A DNA stretch of 35,666 bases from contig PKEU01000141.1 of assembly GCA_002919195.1 (NCBI GenBank), positions 1 to 35,666 of the forward strand, in the 5' to 3' direction. Below the pieces are notes generated by a model that saw only the letters and a list, made by a program, of their open reading frames with translations, was not told the DNA's origin and made no database searches. The translations under genes and the position numbers were made by a program. The stretch's first letter is position 1. Each line of letters starts with the position of its first letter. Source of the DNA: a bacterium (GTDB lineage Bacteria > Bacillota > Limnochordia > DTU080 > RSA5). This document shows positions 15,342 to 22,630 of the stretch, piece after piece.

Positions 15342-16592
15342 TCACTCGCTGCGCATCGCTTCGGCCGGCCTAAGGCGCGCCGCCCGCCGGCCAGGAAGGA
15401 GCGCGCTCAAAGCCACGGCGCACGCGATAACCATCCCTGAGTACAGCGCGTAAACCGCTCGCACCGCGCCGTACACTTCGTCGCTGAGCCCCGCGCTGGG
15501 AGTGCTCGCGCTGACGGCCGCAAAGACCGGGCCCAAGATGTTGTAGCGGGACAAAACCCAGGCACCGGCATAACCGGCGCCAATGCCGATCAACCACCCT
15601 AACGCGCACGCCATCAGCGCCTCTAACGTCACCAATAGCCCGAGCCGCCTGGGCGCAAGGCCCAACGCGGCGACAACCCCAAGCTCCCGGGTCCTCTCCA
15701 TCACGCTGACAAACACGGTCGTGGTGACGGCCAGAGCGGCAAAGATGTAAATGATCGCCGCCATGACGTGAGCGAAGGCTTTGTTGGCCTCAACGTCGGT
15801 CTTGATCGGTCCCACAAGCTCCCATACTTCCCGGGCGGTCACGCCGTCTGGGAGCAAAGCTTGCACGCGGCGCGCTACGGCCGCCTCCGCGCCTCGGGGC
15901 ACGTCCAGATCGATCGTGGTCGCGGTGGGAACCCCGGTGAGCCGGCGGGCATCATCCAATCCGATGATCACGGCCGTTTCGTCGACAGCCAGGATCCCGG
16001 TGCTCGCAAGGCCCACCACTTTGAGCCCCAACGCCTGCGGCCCCGCGAGCGAGCCCGCGCTCAACACGACCTGCTCGCCCACACGCGCGTCGATCCGGCG
16101 GGCGAGCTCCTTTCCCAGCACCACTTCACCCGGACCTGCAAGCCACCGTCCCTCTGCCAGTTTCCCGGGAATGCGGCTTAAGCGGACCTCCCCCTCAGGA
16201 TCGACGCCGCGGACCTCGACCCCTTGAGTCACATAGGCCGACTGCAAAAGGGCGGGAAACTGAATCCGCGCCGTCGCCGACCGGACTTGGAACACGCCGG
16301 GTAGCGACGAAGCAAAACCGAGGTCCGTCAGGTGATTTTCGGGATCAGGATCGACAAACCAAGCATCCCGCGCGATCCGCACGGGCGCGACGATGTAGCG
16401 GGCGTACGATTGCACCACCGATTCCGCGTACCCGTCCACGAAGCTCCAGTAGACGATGGTGAAAAAAGTCGCGTAGGCCACGACCACCAAGAGGAGGACG
16501 GTCCTTTGTCGATGGCGCCAGAGGTTGCGCCAGGCAAGACGGGCGAGGGGAGCCGCAGGAGAAGATCCTTGCGACGAGGCGTGGTGCGGCAT
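15342..16592 (-). CDS. FtsX/MacB-family ABC permease, first gene of the Lol-like cassette
   Basis: 416 residues. Like the permease at 13306-14532 it has RLAWRNLWRHRQRTVLLLVV as first helix, an extracytoplasmic domain of about 230 residues (VVLGKELARRIDARVGEQV is the MacB-core phrase), and three C-terminal helices containing ERTRELGVVAALGLAPRRLG, the FtsX hallmark. I choose ATG 16592: AGAGGTG lies about 11 bases upstream, and the frame beyond it to 16736 would run through the promoter and operators. Its two halves differ enough from the other permease that a heterodimer is expected. The LolA-like gene follows 26-35 bases later. Confidence 0.9.
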   Translation of the reverse strand: MPHHASSQGSSPAAPLARLAWRNLWRHRQRTVLLLVVVAYATFFTIVYWSFVDGYAESVVQSYARYIVAPVRIARDAWFVDPDPENHLTDLGFASSLPGVFQVRSATARIQFPALLQSAYVTQGVEVRGVDPEGEVRLSRIPGKLAEGRWLAGPGEVVLGKELARRIDARVGEQVVLSAGSLAGPQALGLKVVGLASTGILAVDETAVIIGLDDARRLTGVPTATTIDLDVPRGAEAAVARRVQALLPDGVTAREVWELVGPIKTDVEANKAFAHVMAAIIYIFAALAVTTTVFVSVMERTRELGVVAALGLAPRRLGLLVTLEALMACALGWLIGIGAGYAGAWVLSRYNILGPVFAAVSASTPSAGLSDEVYGAVRAVYALYSGMVIACAVALSALLPGRRAARLRPAEAMRSE

Positions 16593-16653
16593 GACCGATC
16601 GGACACCTCTCAAAGCGGGCCTGACCTCAAGAAAGCGGTGGTCGACCCCGAGA

Positions 16654-16667
16654 TTGACCACGTGGTC
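16654..16667. promoter_or_regulatory. Operator O2 (palindrome) just downstream of the cassette's -10
   Basis: TGACCACGTGGTCA is a perfect 14-bp palindrome. On the minus-strand promoter it covers roughly +2 to +15, where a bound repressor blocks transcription. It shares the TGACCA/TGGTCA half-sites with O1; centres are 36 bp apart. Confidence 0.8.
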
Positions 16668-16675
16668 ACCAATTT

Positions 16676-16704
16676 CAGTATAACGCACATTGACCACTTG
16701 GTCA
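16676..16704 (-). promoter_or_regulatory. Sigma-A-type promoter of the Lol-like cassette
   Basis: On the minus strand TTGACC (16704-16699) is followed by exactly 17 bases and TATACT (16681-16676): five of six matches at -35 and four of six at -10. The start would be near 16669, leaving a leader of about 77 bases. The -35 lies inside palindrome O1 and the start region inside O2, so the promoter looks tightly repressible. Confidence 0.82.
16689..16704. promoter_or_regulatory. Operator O1 (palindrome) over the cassette's -35
   Basis: TTGACCACTTGGTCAA has perfect 7-bp arms (TTGACCA / TGGTCAA) around CT. It includes the -35 hexamer of the leftward promoter. Size and symmetry are typical of TetR-family operators. 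The tandem TetR protein (10035-11372) is the natural candidate binder by context. Confidence 0.8.
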
Positions 16705-16892
16705 ATACGAAAGAAAACACCGGCCCGCGCTGGCACACGTGCGCTTCCCGCGCCCGGGGGCCAGCGAGGCCGGTCAAACTCCGCTCAAACCAAAACGGCG
16801 TAGCGCCTTGTCACTGCTGCATCCCGGACAGACCGAAGGGCCCGGAGCCTAGCCGCTCGTCAGTTTGCCGTGTCAACGCGTTCTAGCGCCCG

Positions 16893-17759
16893 TCAAAACC
16901 GGATAGGTTGACTCCACGCCTTGCGTCCCTGGGCGTCGATTGCCTCGATGCGGCAGTACCCGTCGGACCAATGCTTCATGCTGGCTTTGTTGAGGGTTTC
17001 GCCAGGCTTTGCCCACACGGACTTGCCGCGCCCGCGATTGGACACAAACACGATGCGCGCGACGTCGGAAGTCTCCACGTGAATCCAGCCGTCTTCGACC
17101 CGCAGGTCACGAATCTCCGGCCCTTGAGTTGCGTAAAAGTGGCCCGCGCGCAGCGCCTCCTTGATGCTCTCCTGCGTGAGCTCCCGAGCACGCACCATCA
17201 CCCAACCCACAGCGCCATCGTAACTGTAATGATGCGTATCGTCGGTCGCCAGGCCCCAAGTGTCGTAGCCATGGTGCAAAAGGTCGTCCCAGTGCACATC
17301 GCTCAGGGCTTTCCCGCACTCCATGCAGCCCGAGTTGTACACCTCGATGCCGATGGCGCCGGTGAGATGTTCGATCGCCTGTCGCTCAAGGCCCAGCCAG
17401 TAAGGATGGGCGATAAATGCGACCCCGTCGTGCGCCAGCACCTGGTCGATGAGCCCCTGTCCGGTGCGGATTTCGGGATCTTGCTCAAACGGCCGCACGC
17501 CGACCCCCACGATGTGGTACTCGTAACCGTTGGGATCCCAGCAATTGAGCTCGATGCCGTGCATGGCGAGAAAAGTATCGGTGGTGAACTCCTCGACAGG
17601 TGTCGTCTTCCGATGATCGGTGACAGCGACGAAGTCGTACCCGCGCGTTTTGTAAAATTCGATCGCGTCGGCGAGCTCGAGACGGCCATCGGATGCGGTG
17701 GTGTGCATGTGAAGATTCCCTTTGTACCAGCGGCCTTCAACAGGAAACGGATGGATCAT
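16893..17759 (-). CDS. PHP-domain metal-dependent phosphoesterase (CehA/COG0613-like)
   Basis: 288 residues, cytoplasmic. PHP metal-binding motifs are in order: H17-x-H19 in GNLHMHTTASDG with D24, T-D48-H49 in FVAVTDHRK, the Glu of MHGIELNCWD, the His of YEYHIVGVG, a further His in FIAHPYWLGL and a DxH in ATDDTHHYS. The spacing fits a trinuclear-metal PHP fold. The C-terminal part (about 200-288) is a beta-rich extension ending KAWSQPIRF, as seen in CehA-like members. Start ATG 17759 is preceded by GAGGAGG. It overlaps the SoxR-type gene by 23 bases and is therefore in one leftward operon with it. The substrate (a phosphoester or other hydrolysable ester) is unknown; linkage to a redox regulator is not expected from the family. 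Confidence 0.9.
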   Translation of the reverse strand: MIHPFPVEGRWYKGNLHMHTTASDGRLELADAIEFYKTRGYDFVAVTDHRKTTPVEEFTTDTFLAMHGIELNCWDPNGYEYHIVGVGVRPFEQDPEIRTGQGLIDQVLAHDGVAFIAHPYWLGLERQAIEHLTGAIGIEVYNSGCMECGKALSDVHWDDLLHHGYDTWGLATDDTHHYSYDGAVGWVMVRARELTQESIKEALRAGHFYATQGPEIRDLRVEDGWIHVETSDVARIVFVSNRGRGKSVWAKPGETLNKASMKHWSDGYCRIEAIDAQGRKAWSQPIRF

Positions 17760-18252
17760 GTTGCCCCCTCCTCTGCGGATCGTCGCAGGTCAAATCATCG
17801 CCCAGCCAAAAACGAGGGCCCGGCCCGAAACGGGCCGCGCGGTCCTGCGGGTTGAGCAGCGCGCACTTTTCCATCGAGAGGCAGCCGCACCCGATGCAGC
17901 TTGTCAAACCCTCTCGAAGCCGCAAGAGCTGGGCGATCTGTGCGTCGATCCGCTTTTGCCATCCTGCAGCCAAGCGGCTCCAATCTTGATCTGTAGGGAT
18001 GCGGTCAACAGGAAGTTTGTCGAGTTCGGCCCGGATCTCCTCCAATGAAAGGCCCACTCGCTGGGCAAAAACGATAAAGGCCACTCGGCGGGCCACGGCG
18101 CGCGGGTAACGACGGTGACCTGCCGCGTTGCGCTGGGAATGGATCAGGCCGCGCTCTTCGTAATACCTGAGCGCGGAGGGAGCGACGCCGGTGCGCTCCG
18201 CCAACTCGCCGATGGTCAGGAGTTGAAAGGGGCTTTTGACCGTTTCCATCAT
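17737..18252 (-). CDS. soxR: SoxR-type redox-sensing MerR-family activator
   Basis: 171 residues. The MerR DNA-binding domain is at about 11-80 (LTIGELAERTGVAPSALRYY, EERGLI, GHRRYPRAVARRVAFI), followed by the dimerisation helix and a cysteine cluster C119-x2-C122-x-C124-x5-C130 in SCIGCGCLSMEKCALLNPQD, which is the [2Fe-2S] ligand set of SoxR at the very positions known in E. coli. Known role: oxidation or nitrosylation of the cluster switches on a promoter with an over-long spacer. The C-terminal tail extends about 35 residues beyond the cluster. Start is the first of two adjacent ATGs at 18252, with AGGA 7 bases upstream. The divergent MFS gene carries the matching promoter; the operator is shared, so autoregulation is possible. 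Confidence 0.95.
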   Translation of the reverse strand: MMETVKSPFQLLTIGELAERTGVAPSALRYYEERGLIHSQRNAAGHRRYPRAVARRVAFIVFAQRVGLSLEEIRAELDKLPVDRIPTDQDWSRLAAGWQKRIDAQIAQLLRLREGLTSCIGCGCLSMEKCALLNPQDRAARFGPGPRFWLGDDLTCDDPQRRGQHDPSVSC

Positions 18253-18277
18253 AGCCAGATCCTACCAAAAATGCCTC

Positions 18278-18308
18278 TTGACTTCAAGTAGACTTGAAGT
18301 CTTATTGT
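18278..18308 (+). promoter_or_regulatory. SoxR/MerR-type promoter with palindromic 19-bp spacer
   Basis: TTGACT (18278-18283), 19-base spacer, TATTGT (18303-18308). The spacer region carries perfect 9-bp inverted arms ACTTCAAGT (18281-18289) and ACTTGAAGT (18292-18300) separated by AG. The core TCAAGT..ACTTGA equals the known sox-box core. A 19-bp spacer is the diagnostic for promoters twisted into shape by MerR-family activators. It drives the MFS gene starting 38 bases downstream. Confidence 0.9.
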
Positions 18309-18345
18309 GGGTCTCGAGTCAAATATGACATCGAGGTGATTTCCC

Positions 18346-19845
18346 GTGGCACGACCCAATGACTCCCACGAAGCAAGCCTTGTGTCCTCTCCACGCCGGC
18401 TGCTGCTCGTCATCGTCTCGGCCGTGTTTCTCACGACCTTCACAGGCTCGATGATCAACGTCATGATCCCTGTGATCCGGGCAGAGTTTAACGCATCGCC
18501 AGCGCTGATCGGTTGGGTGGTCACAGGGTACTTGCTGGCCTACGCCGTCGCCGTGCCCATCCTCGGCAGGGCGTCGGATCGCTACGGCGTGCGGCGCCTC
18601 TTTGCCATCGGCCTCACGGGGTTTGCGGCAGGCGGCGTCGTTTGCGCGGTCGCACCGAGCCTTGCGGTCCTGATCCTCGGGCGCACGCTTCAAGGGTGCC
18701 TCGGAGCGGCTGTTCCCGCCCTGGCCTCGGTCGCCGTCGCCCGCACCTTCCCACCCGGCCGCCGCGGCGCCGCCCTAGGCATGATCGCCTCTACGGTCGG
18801 CATCGGGCAATCGGCCGGACCTGTCGTCGGCGGCGCTTTGGGCGAATGGCTGGGCTGGCGAGGCCTCTTTGGGATCCCGATCGCCCTGGCCCTCATCCTG
18901 GTTCCGCTCGCTTTGCGCACCCTCCCCGACGGCCGGGCTGCCCAAGTCCGCCGCTTTGACGCCGCGGGCGGCGTCCTCCTTGCCGCCAGTGCCGGATTGT
19001 TTCTCTTTAGCATCACTCAGGGACAGACCCTGGGCTTTGCGGCTCTTTCTTCGTGGGGATCGCTGCTCATCGCTATCGTGGCGGGCGTGACACTCATCCG
19101 GCGCAGCCAACGGGTGCCCCATCCCTTCGTCCCGCTCGCCCTCTTTCACAACCGGAGCTACGTGGCAGTCTTCTTTACCGGGCCTCTCGCCCAATTTGTC
19201 AACCTTTCCGTCCTGATGCTGGTGCCGCTCCTCGTCGTCGAGGTCAATGACCTCTCTTCCAGCGCCACGGGGCTCGTTCTCATGCCCCAAGCCCTCGCGA
19301 TGGCCCTCGCCTCCCCGTTCGCAGGGCGCTTGTCCGATCGCGTCGGCGTGCGCCGCCCGATCCAAATCGGTATCGGGCTCATGATGCTCACGGTTGCGGC
19401 ACTCTCCGTGTGGGCCGGCATAGCCCCGGCAGCGATCGCCGTCTTTATGGCGCTCCTTGGCGCAGGGATGGCGTGCGTGCAGTCCCCCTCCAACAATGCG
19501 GCCGCAAACTCGCTCCCTGAAAAAGACGTGGGCGCGGGCATGGGCTTGTTCCAAGGGACGGGCTTTTTGCTGGGAGCCGCAGGTCCGGCGATTGCTGGAG
19601 CCCTGCTCGCAGCGCGCCAAGAAGCCGCCTCGAGCGGGTGGAACCCCTTCCACGCCTTTCAAGCGGCCCCGTTTTCCGACGTTTTCCTGTTGCTGCTCCT
19701 GCCGTTTGTCGCGGCCCTTTTGGCGACGCGCCGGCTCCCCGCGGCCCAGGGCGCGACCCAGACCCAAAAGGCGCACCACACCGACCCCGTGGATCAAGCT
19801 CAACCCACTCCTGTGATGGCTGGGCCCAGGCAAGAGCCGCGATAG
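18346..19845 (+). CDS. MFS drug-efflux transporter (DHA2/EmrB-QacA-like)
   Basis: 499 residues, with about 14 predicted membrane helices. Motif A is GRASDRYGVRRLF in the 2-3 loop and the antiporter motif C is visible as GIGQSAGPVVGGAL. A second-half copy of motif A is GRLSDRVGVRRPI. The start is GTG 18346, with GAGGTG 8 bases upstream. The position behind a SoxR-type promoter implies that it exports redox-cycling compounds such as quinones, phenazines or similar antibiotics; this is how SoxR works in many non-enteric bacteria. The last 25 residues are polar and Gln/Thr-rich. A hairpin follows the gene at 19923-19955. Confidence 0.93.
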   Translation: MARPNDSHEASLVSSPRRLLLVIVSAVFLTTFTGSMINVMIPVIRAEFNASPALIGWVVTGYLLAYAVAVPILGRASDRYGVRRLFAIGLTGFAAGGVVCAVAPSLAVLILGRTLQGCLGAAVPALASVAVARTFPPGRRGAALGMIASTVGIGQSAGPVVGGALGEWLGWRGLFGIPIALALILVPLALRTLPDGRAAQVRRFDAAGGVLLAASAGLFLFSITQGQTLGFAALSSWGSLLIAIVAGVTLIRRSQRVPHPFVPLALFHNRSYVAVFFTGPLAQFVNLSVLMLVPLLVVEVNDLSSSATGLVLMPQALAMALASPFAGRLSDRVGVRRPIQIGIGLMMLTVAALSVWAGIAPAAIAVFMALLGAGMACVQSPSNNAAANSLPEKDVGAGMGLFQGTGFLLGAAGPAIAGALLAARQEAASSGWNPFHAFQAAPFSDVFLLLLLPFVAALLATRRLPAAQGATQTQKAHHTDPVDQAQPTPVMAGPRQEPR

Positions 19846-19922
19846 CGCTATGTACCCGCACGAACATGACGAGTCTGAGAGAGCGGCTGGCAGGAAAACC
19901 AACGACGTGCCACGAGATGGGA

Positions 19923-19955
19923 CCGGAGGCGGAGGGTGTGAGCCCCCGCCTCCGG
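19923..19955. terminator. GC-rich hairpin between convergent genes (possible bidirectional terminator)
   Basis: CCGGAGGCGG (19923-19932) and CCGCCTCCGG (19946-19955) form a perfect 10-bp stem with a 13-base loop. It lies between the rightward MFS gene and the leftward germination operon, where a terminator is expected. It lacks a T-tract on either strand, so function as an intrinsic terminator is uncertain. Confidence 0.5.
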
Positions 19956-19981
19956 CCAACCTGCGGGCGCTTGCGCAGGCC

Positions 19982-20212
19982 TCAAACCGGGGGTTGTTGG
20001 ATCAACAGCTTCCCGATCGGCTCAAACAAGGCCCGGAGCAGCTGGGTGACCTGGTTGACATCCACTCCGTAGTTGACGAGCAACGCCAGGGTCAAACCTA
20101 CAGCCCAAAGGGCCGCAAAGGCAACAAGTTCCGGCCACTGCTGGCGCCGCAGCATCGCTGGGAGATCGGGAATCCAAAGCGCCGCAAAGACCAGGATGAC
20201 GACCCAGGTCAA
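19982..20212 (-). CDS. Small two-helix membrane protein, candidate germinant-receptor D subunit
   Basis: 76 residues if translation begins at TTG 20212, which has AGGTG about 5 bases upstream; the longer open frame to 20356 only runs inside gerC. Two hydrophobic segments are clear: TWVVILVFAALWIPDLPAML (about 2-21) and ELVAFAALWAVGLTLALLVN (about 28-47), followed by an amphipathic tail QVTQLLRALFEPIGKLL. It starts 8 bases after the gerC stop and is last in the ger operon. Known biology: several Bacillus ger operons carry small two-helix D-subunit genes next to A, B and C that modulate germinant response. Size, topology and position match; sequence identity was not tested. Confidence 0.75.
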   Translation of the reverse strand: MTWVVILVFAALWIPDLPAMLRRQQWPELVAFAALWAVGLTLALLVNYGVDVNQVTQLLRALFEPIGKLLIQQPPV

Positions 20213-20220
20213 CGCTTCAC

Positions 20221-21537
20221 CTACTTTCGGAGCTGCTCCGGTCGAAAGATGGTGGGGTTGCCGGTAAGTCCCGTCCGGCGCACGTCGACGTCGACCGTGA
20301 TGTGGACCGGAAGCCGGCGAAAGTGATCGTGCCAGTCTTGGCGCAGCGTCCGCCACAGCTGCGGGTAGTTTCTGCGGATCAAAGCGCCAAAGCCAAAGAC
20401 GTCTGCGTTGAGCTCCTCTTGAGCGAGGCGGAGCATCGCTTGCATGCGCTGTTTTACACTGTCAGCCAAGGCCTCCTCGAGCTCGGGGATGACCTTGGGA
20501 TCCGTCAAATCGAGCCCTGCCTGGTTGGTGACGATGTCGTCGACCGCGTGGGCGTGCACGTTGACGACCACCTGCCCGTCTTGGATCTCCGTGTGAAAGT
20601 GCACTCGGGCCCGCACGATGAGCGGTGTGATGTGATTAGGCTCCTTAAGCCCGCTTCCGGGACTCCCTGGACCGGTGCCAGGAGGCGCTTCCCGCTCAAT
20701 CAACGCCTCCGAAGGCGATAGGTCGGTTCTTTCAAGCTGGGGAGACGGCGCGCCCGTCTCGGGCGGCCACTCGATCGTCGCGGCCGCAAAAGGCGCTTCG
20801 TCCACCAGCCAAGCGAGCCCCCGCGCAAGATCCAGGGGAGCAAAGCCGACAAGGCGGTCGCCGCGGAAAATGCCCACGCCCGTCAGCTCGTACTCCTGGG
20901 CCCGCGTCCCCACTTCGAGCTGCGTCTCGATGCGCGGGACCAATCCTACCGCCGGGATAAAGGGGTCCATGCCCTCGGCGGCCAAGGCGATCGCGACCTG
21001 TCGTATTTCACGCTGAGGGACAATCCTTTGGCCCAGCGTGTTGGCCAGCGCCAAGACCGGAAGCCTGCCAAGGCGCGGAGCCGCTCGTAGGAGCCTCGCG
21101 CCCTCCCCTTCCGTCACGACCACATCCGCTGAGATCCTGAGCTCCCGCATGCGGGTGAGGCTGTCAAACACGGGTCCAATTCCCGACCGGGCCAGCTCCT
21201 CTCCGAGGACGATCACCCGGATATGAGAGGTAAACAGGCGCCGGGGCACCTTGGCCTGGAGCAGGCTAAACGCCTCGGGCAAAGTGGCCCCAGTCGCCTC
21301 CATGATGTAAAAAGGATCTCGCAGCCCCCCGCCGGAGCCGACGCCGCCAGGATTGGTGAGCTCGGAAGGGATCAAAAACTGTAAGGAGACTTTGAGAAGG
21401 CCGTCCTCCGTGCGATCGATGGCCATGATGTCCGCGATGGCAAGCTCGTTCAGCTCAATCCGGTCGTAGCAACCGCCCAAGAGAAGCAAGAGCGCGCAGC
21501 AAGGCAAAACCCGGAGCCAGCTCCTAGCGCTTCGCAT
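20221..21537 (-). CDS. gerC: Ger(x)C family spore germination lipoprotein (germinant receptor C subunit)
   Basis: 438 residues. A lipoprotein signal peptide ends in LLLLLGGC with Cys23 as lipid-attachment site, followed by YDRIELNELAIADIMAIDRT, a typical Ger(x)C start. Domain phrases RRLFTSHIRVIVLGEELARS and EYELTGVGIFRGDRLVGFAP match the family. An extra Pro/Gly/Glu-rich stretch of about 45 residues (around 255-300, including APPGTGPGSPGSG) interrupts the region before the last domain, making the protein longer than the usual 370-400 residues. The last domain (RARVHFHTEIQDGQVVVNVH to PVHITVDVDVRRTG) is intact. It overlaps gerB by 14 bases. It sits on the outer face of the spore inner membrane and forms the receptor with the A and B subunits. 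Confidence 0.93.
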   Translation of the reverse strand: MRSARSWLRVLPCCALLLLLGGCYDRIELNELAIADIMAIDRTEDGLLKVSLQFLIPSELTNPGGVGSGGGLRDPFYIMEATGATLPEAFSLLQAKVPRRLFTSHIRVIVLGEELARSGIGPVFDSLTRMRELRISADVVVTEGEGARLLRAAPRLGRLPVLALANTLGQRIVPQREIRQVAIALAAEGMDPFIPAVGLVPRIETQLEVGTRAQEYELTGVGIFRGDRLVGFAPLDLARGLAWLVDEAPFAAATIEWPPETGAPSPQLERTDLSPSEALIEREAPPGTGPGSPGSGLKEPNHITPLIVRARVHFHTEIQDGQVVVNVHAHAVDDIVTNQAGLDLTDPKVIPELEEALADSVKQRMQAMLRLAQEELNADVFGFGALIRRNYPQLWRTLRQDWHDHFRRLPVHITVDVDVRRTGLTGNPTIFRPEQLRK

Positions 21538-22630
21538 CCACTCTCACTCCCACTCCCCGGATCGCGGCGACGATCAGCACCACGGCGGGCAGCACCAGTT
21601 GAAAGAACTGCGTATACGGCGGCCAAAAGTAGGCCAGCATGTGCCCGTGCTCGACAAAGTTTTGAAGGTGCCCGGCTGCGTACGCCGATACCAGCGCCGA
21701 CATGGGAAAGACCAACGGGCGCCAGTCCCTCAACCCAAACACTTGGGCGAAGGTCACAACCGCCGCGTACAAGTGCACCGCCAGCTTAAAACAGCTGCCA
21801 CCCACCCAAAACCCGATCACCAGCGGATCAATGCGGGCCAACACTTGGCCAAACTTTGCGATCCGCGCGACCTTAAAAAACGGCCAGAGAAACTTGTCGG
21901 TGATGGGGCCAAAGACGCTGAGCGAGACGATGCTCACCAGCGTCAACGCCGCCACGATGACGCCCAGCGCGGCGTAGCTCGCCTTGACGCCTTGATCTCG
22001 CCGCGTCACCGAAGGCAAGAGCACCGCGAGGAGGATCACCTGTCCGGTAAAGGCTTGAGTGATCAAGCCCGAGGCGAGCACTGGACGCAGCCCATTTTCA
22101 AGGACGGGCTTGAGGAGATTGGCGTCCGTGCTGGAGTACGCCATGCCGACAATGACCAAGAGCAGGACGACGGCGCCCGGTGTAAACAACTCGCCAAGCC
22201 GGGCCAAGATTTCCGGCCCATGGCGCACAGCGACCGCCGCTGCAAAGCCTGCGAGCCCCACCGCCAGCACCATCGGTGTGCGTGGGTGCGCGGCTGCGAC
22301 GAGAAAATCGGCAAACTCCCGGGAGATCGCAGCGTCTAGGTGAAAGAAGTACCAAAAGAGGAGCAATCCGCACAGTTTCCCCGGGATCCTTCCCAACACT
22401 TTGGGAGCGTACTCGACAAAGGTCTCATCCGGAAACCTTGCGGCTAAGCGACCGCACAACCAGATCACCAAAGCCGAAGCGGGAAAGGCGACGAGGGGCG
22501 CCATCCACGCGTCCTGCCGGGCAAAGGTGGCCGTGGTTCCCGGCAAACCCAAGATGGCTGTTGACCCGATACCGGGGATCAAGAGCATCGCAAGCTGGAA
22601 GGGACTGATCTTAGTCTCTGCCGGGCGCAC
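21524..22630 (-). CDS. gerB: GerAB-family germination permease (germinant receptor B subunit)
   Basis: 368 residues and about ten predicted helices, related to amino-acid/polyamine transporters. ISPFQLAMLLIPGIGSTAIL near the start and TFVEYAPKVLGRIPGKL are family-typical phrases. In the spore inner membrane this subunit binds the germinant. The start is GTG 22630, with GGAGGG 8 bases upstream inside the end of gerA, overlapping that gene by 20 bases; the gerC start overlaps its end by 14 bases. The A-B-C order and overlaps are as in characterised ger operons. Germinant identity cannot be read from sequence. Confidence 0.94.
   Translation of the reverse strand: MRPAETKISPFQLAMLLIPGIGSTAILGLPGTTATFARQDAWMAPLVAFPASALVIWLCGRLAARFPDETFVEYAPKVLGRIPGKLCGLLLFWYFFHLDAAISREFADFLVAAAHPRTPMVLAVGLAGFAAAVAVRHGPEILARLGELFTPGAVVLLLVIVGMAYSSTDANLLKPVLENGLRPVLASGLITQAFTGQVILLAVLLPSVTRRDQGVKASYAALGVIVAALTLVSIVSLSVFGPITDKFLWPFFKVARIAKFGQVLARIDPLVIGFWVGGSCFKLAVHLYAAVVTFAQVFGLRDWRPLVFPMSALVSAYAAGHLQNFVEHGHMLAYFWPPYTQFFQLVLPAVVLIVAAIRGVGVRVDAKR

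Larger units (their letters stand above)
16593..16892. other. Regulatory gap upstream of the Lol-like cassette
   Basis: These 300 bases lie between the PHP gene's end and the first permease gene; both genes run leftward. The part from 16654 to 16704 holds the promoter and two palindromes described separately. From about 16705 to 16892 I see no gene, no strong hairpin with a T-tract and no recognisable RNA. Confidence 0.6.

Noticed and set aside
16593-16736. N-terminal extension of the first FtsX permease to the start at 16736
   Set aside because: It would place the promoter and both operators inside the coding region and lacks a ribosome site; the ATG at 16592 has one.
18775-19959. 394-codon minus-strand frame opposite the MFS gene
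   Set aside because: Highly polar, His/Arg/Gly-rich shadow of a membrane protein gene; no family-like motif.
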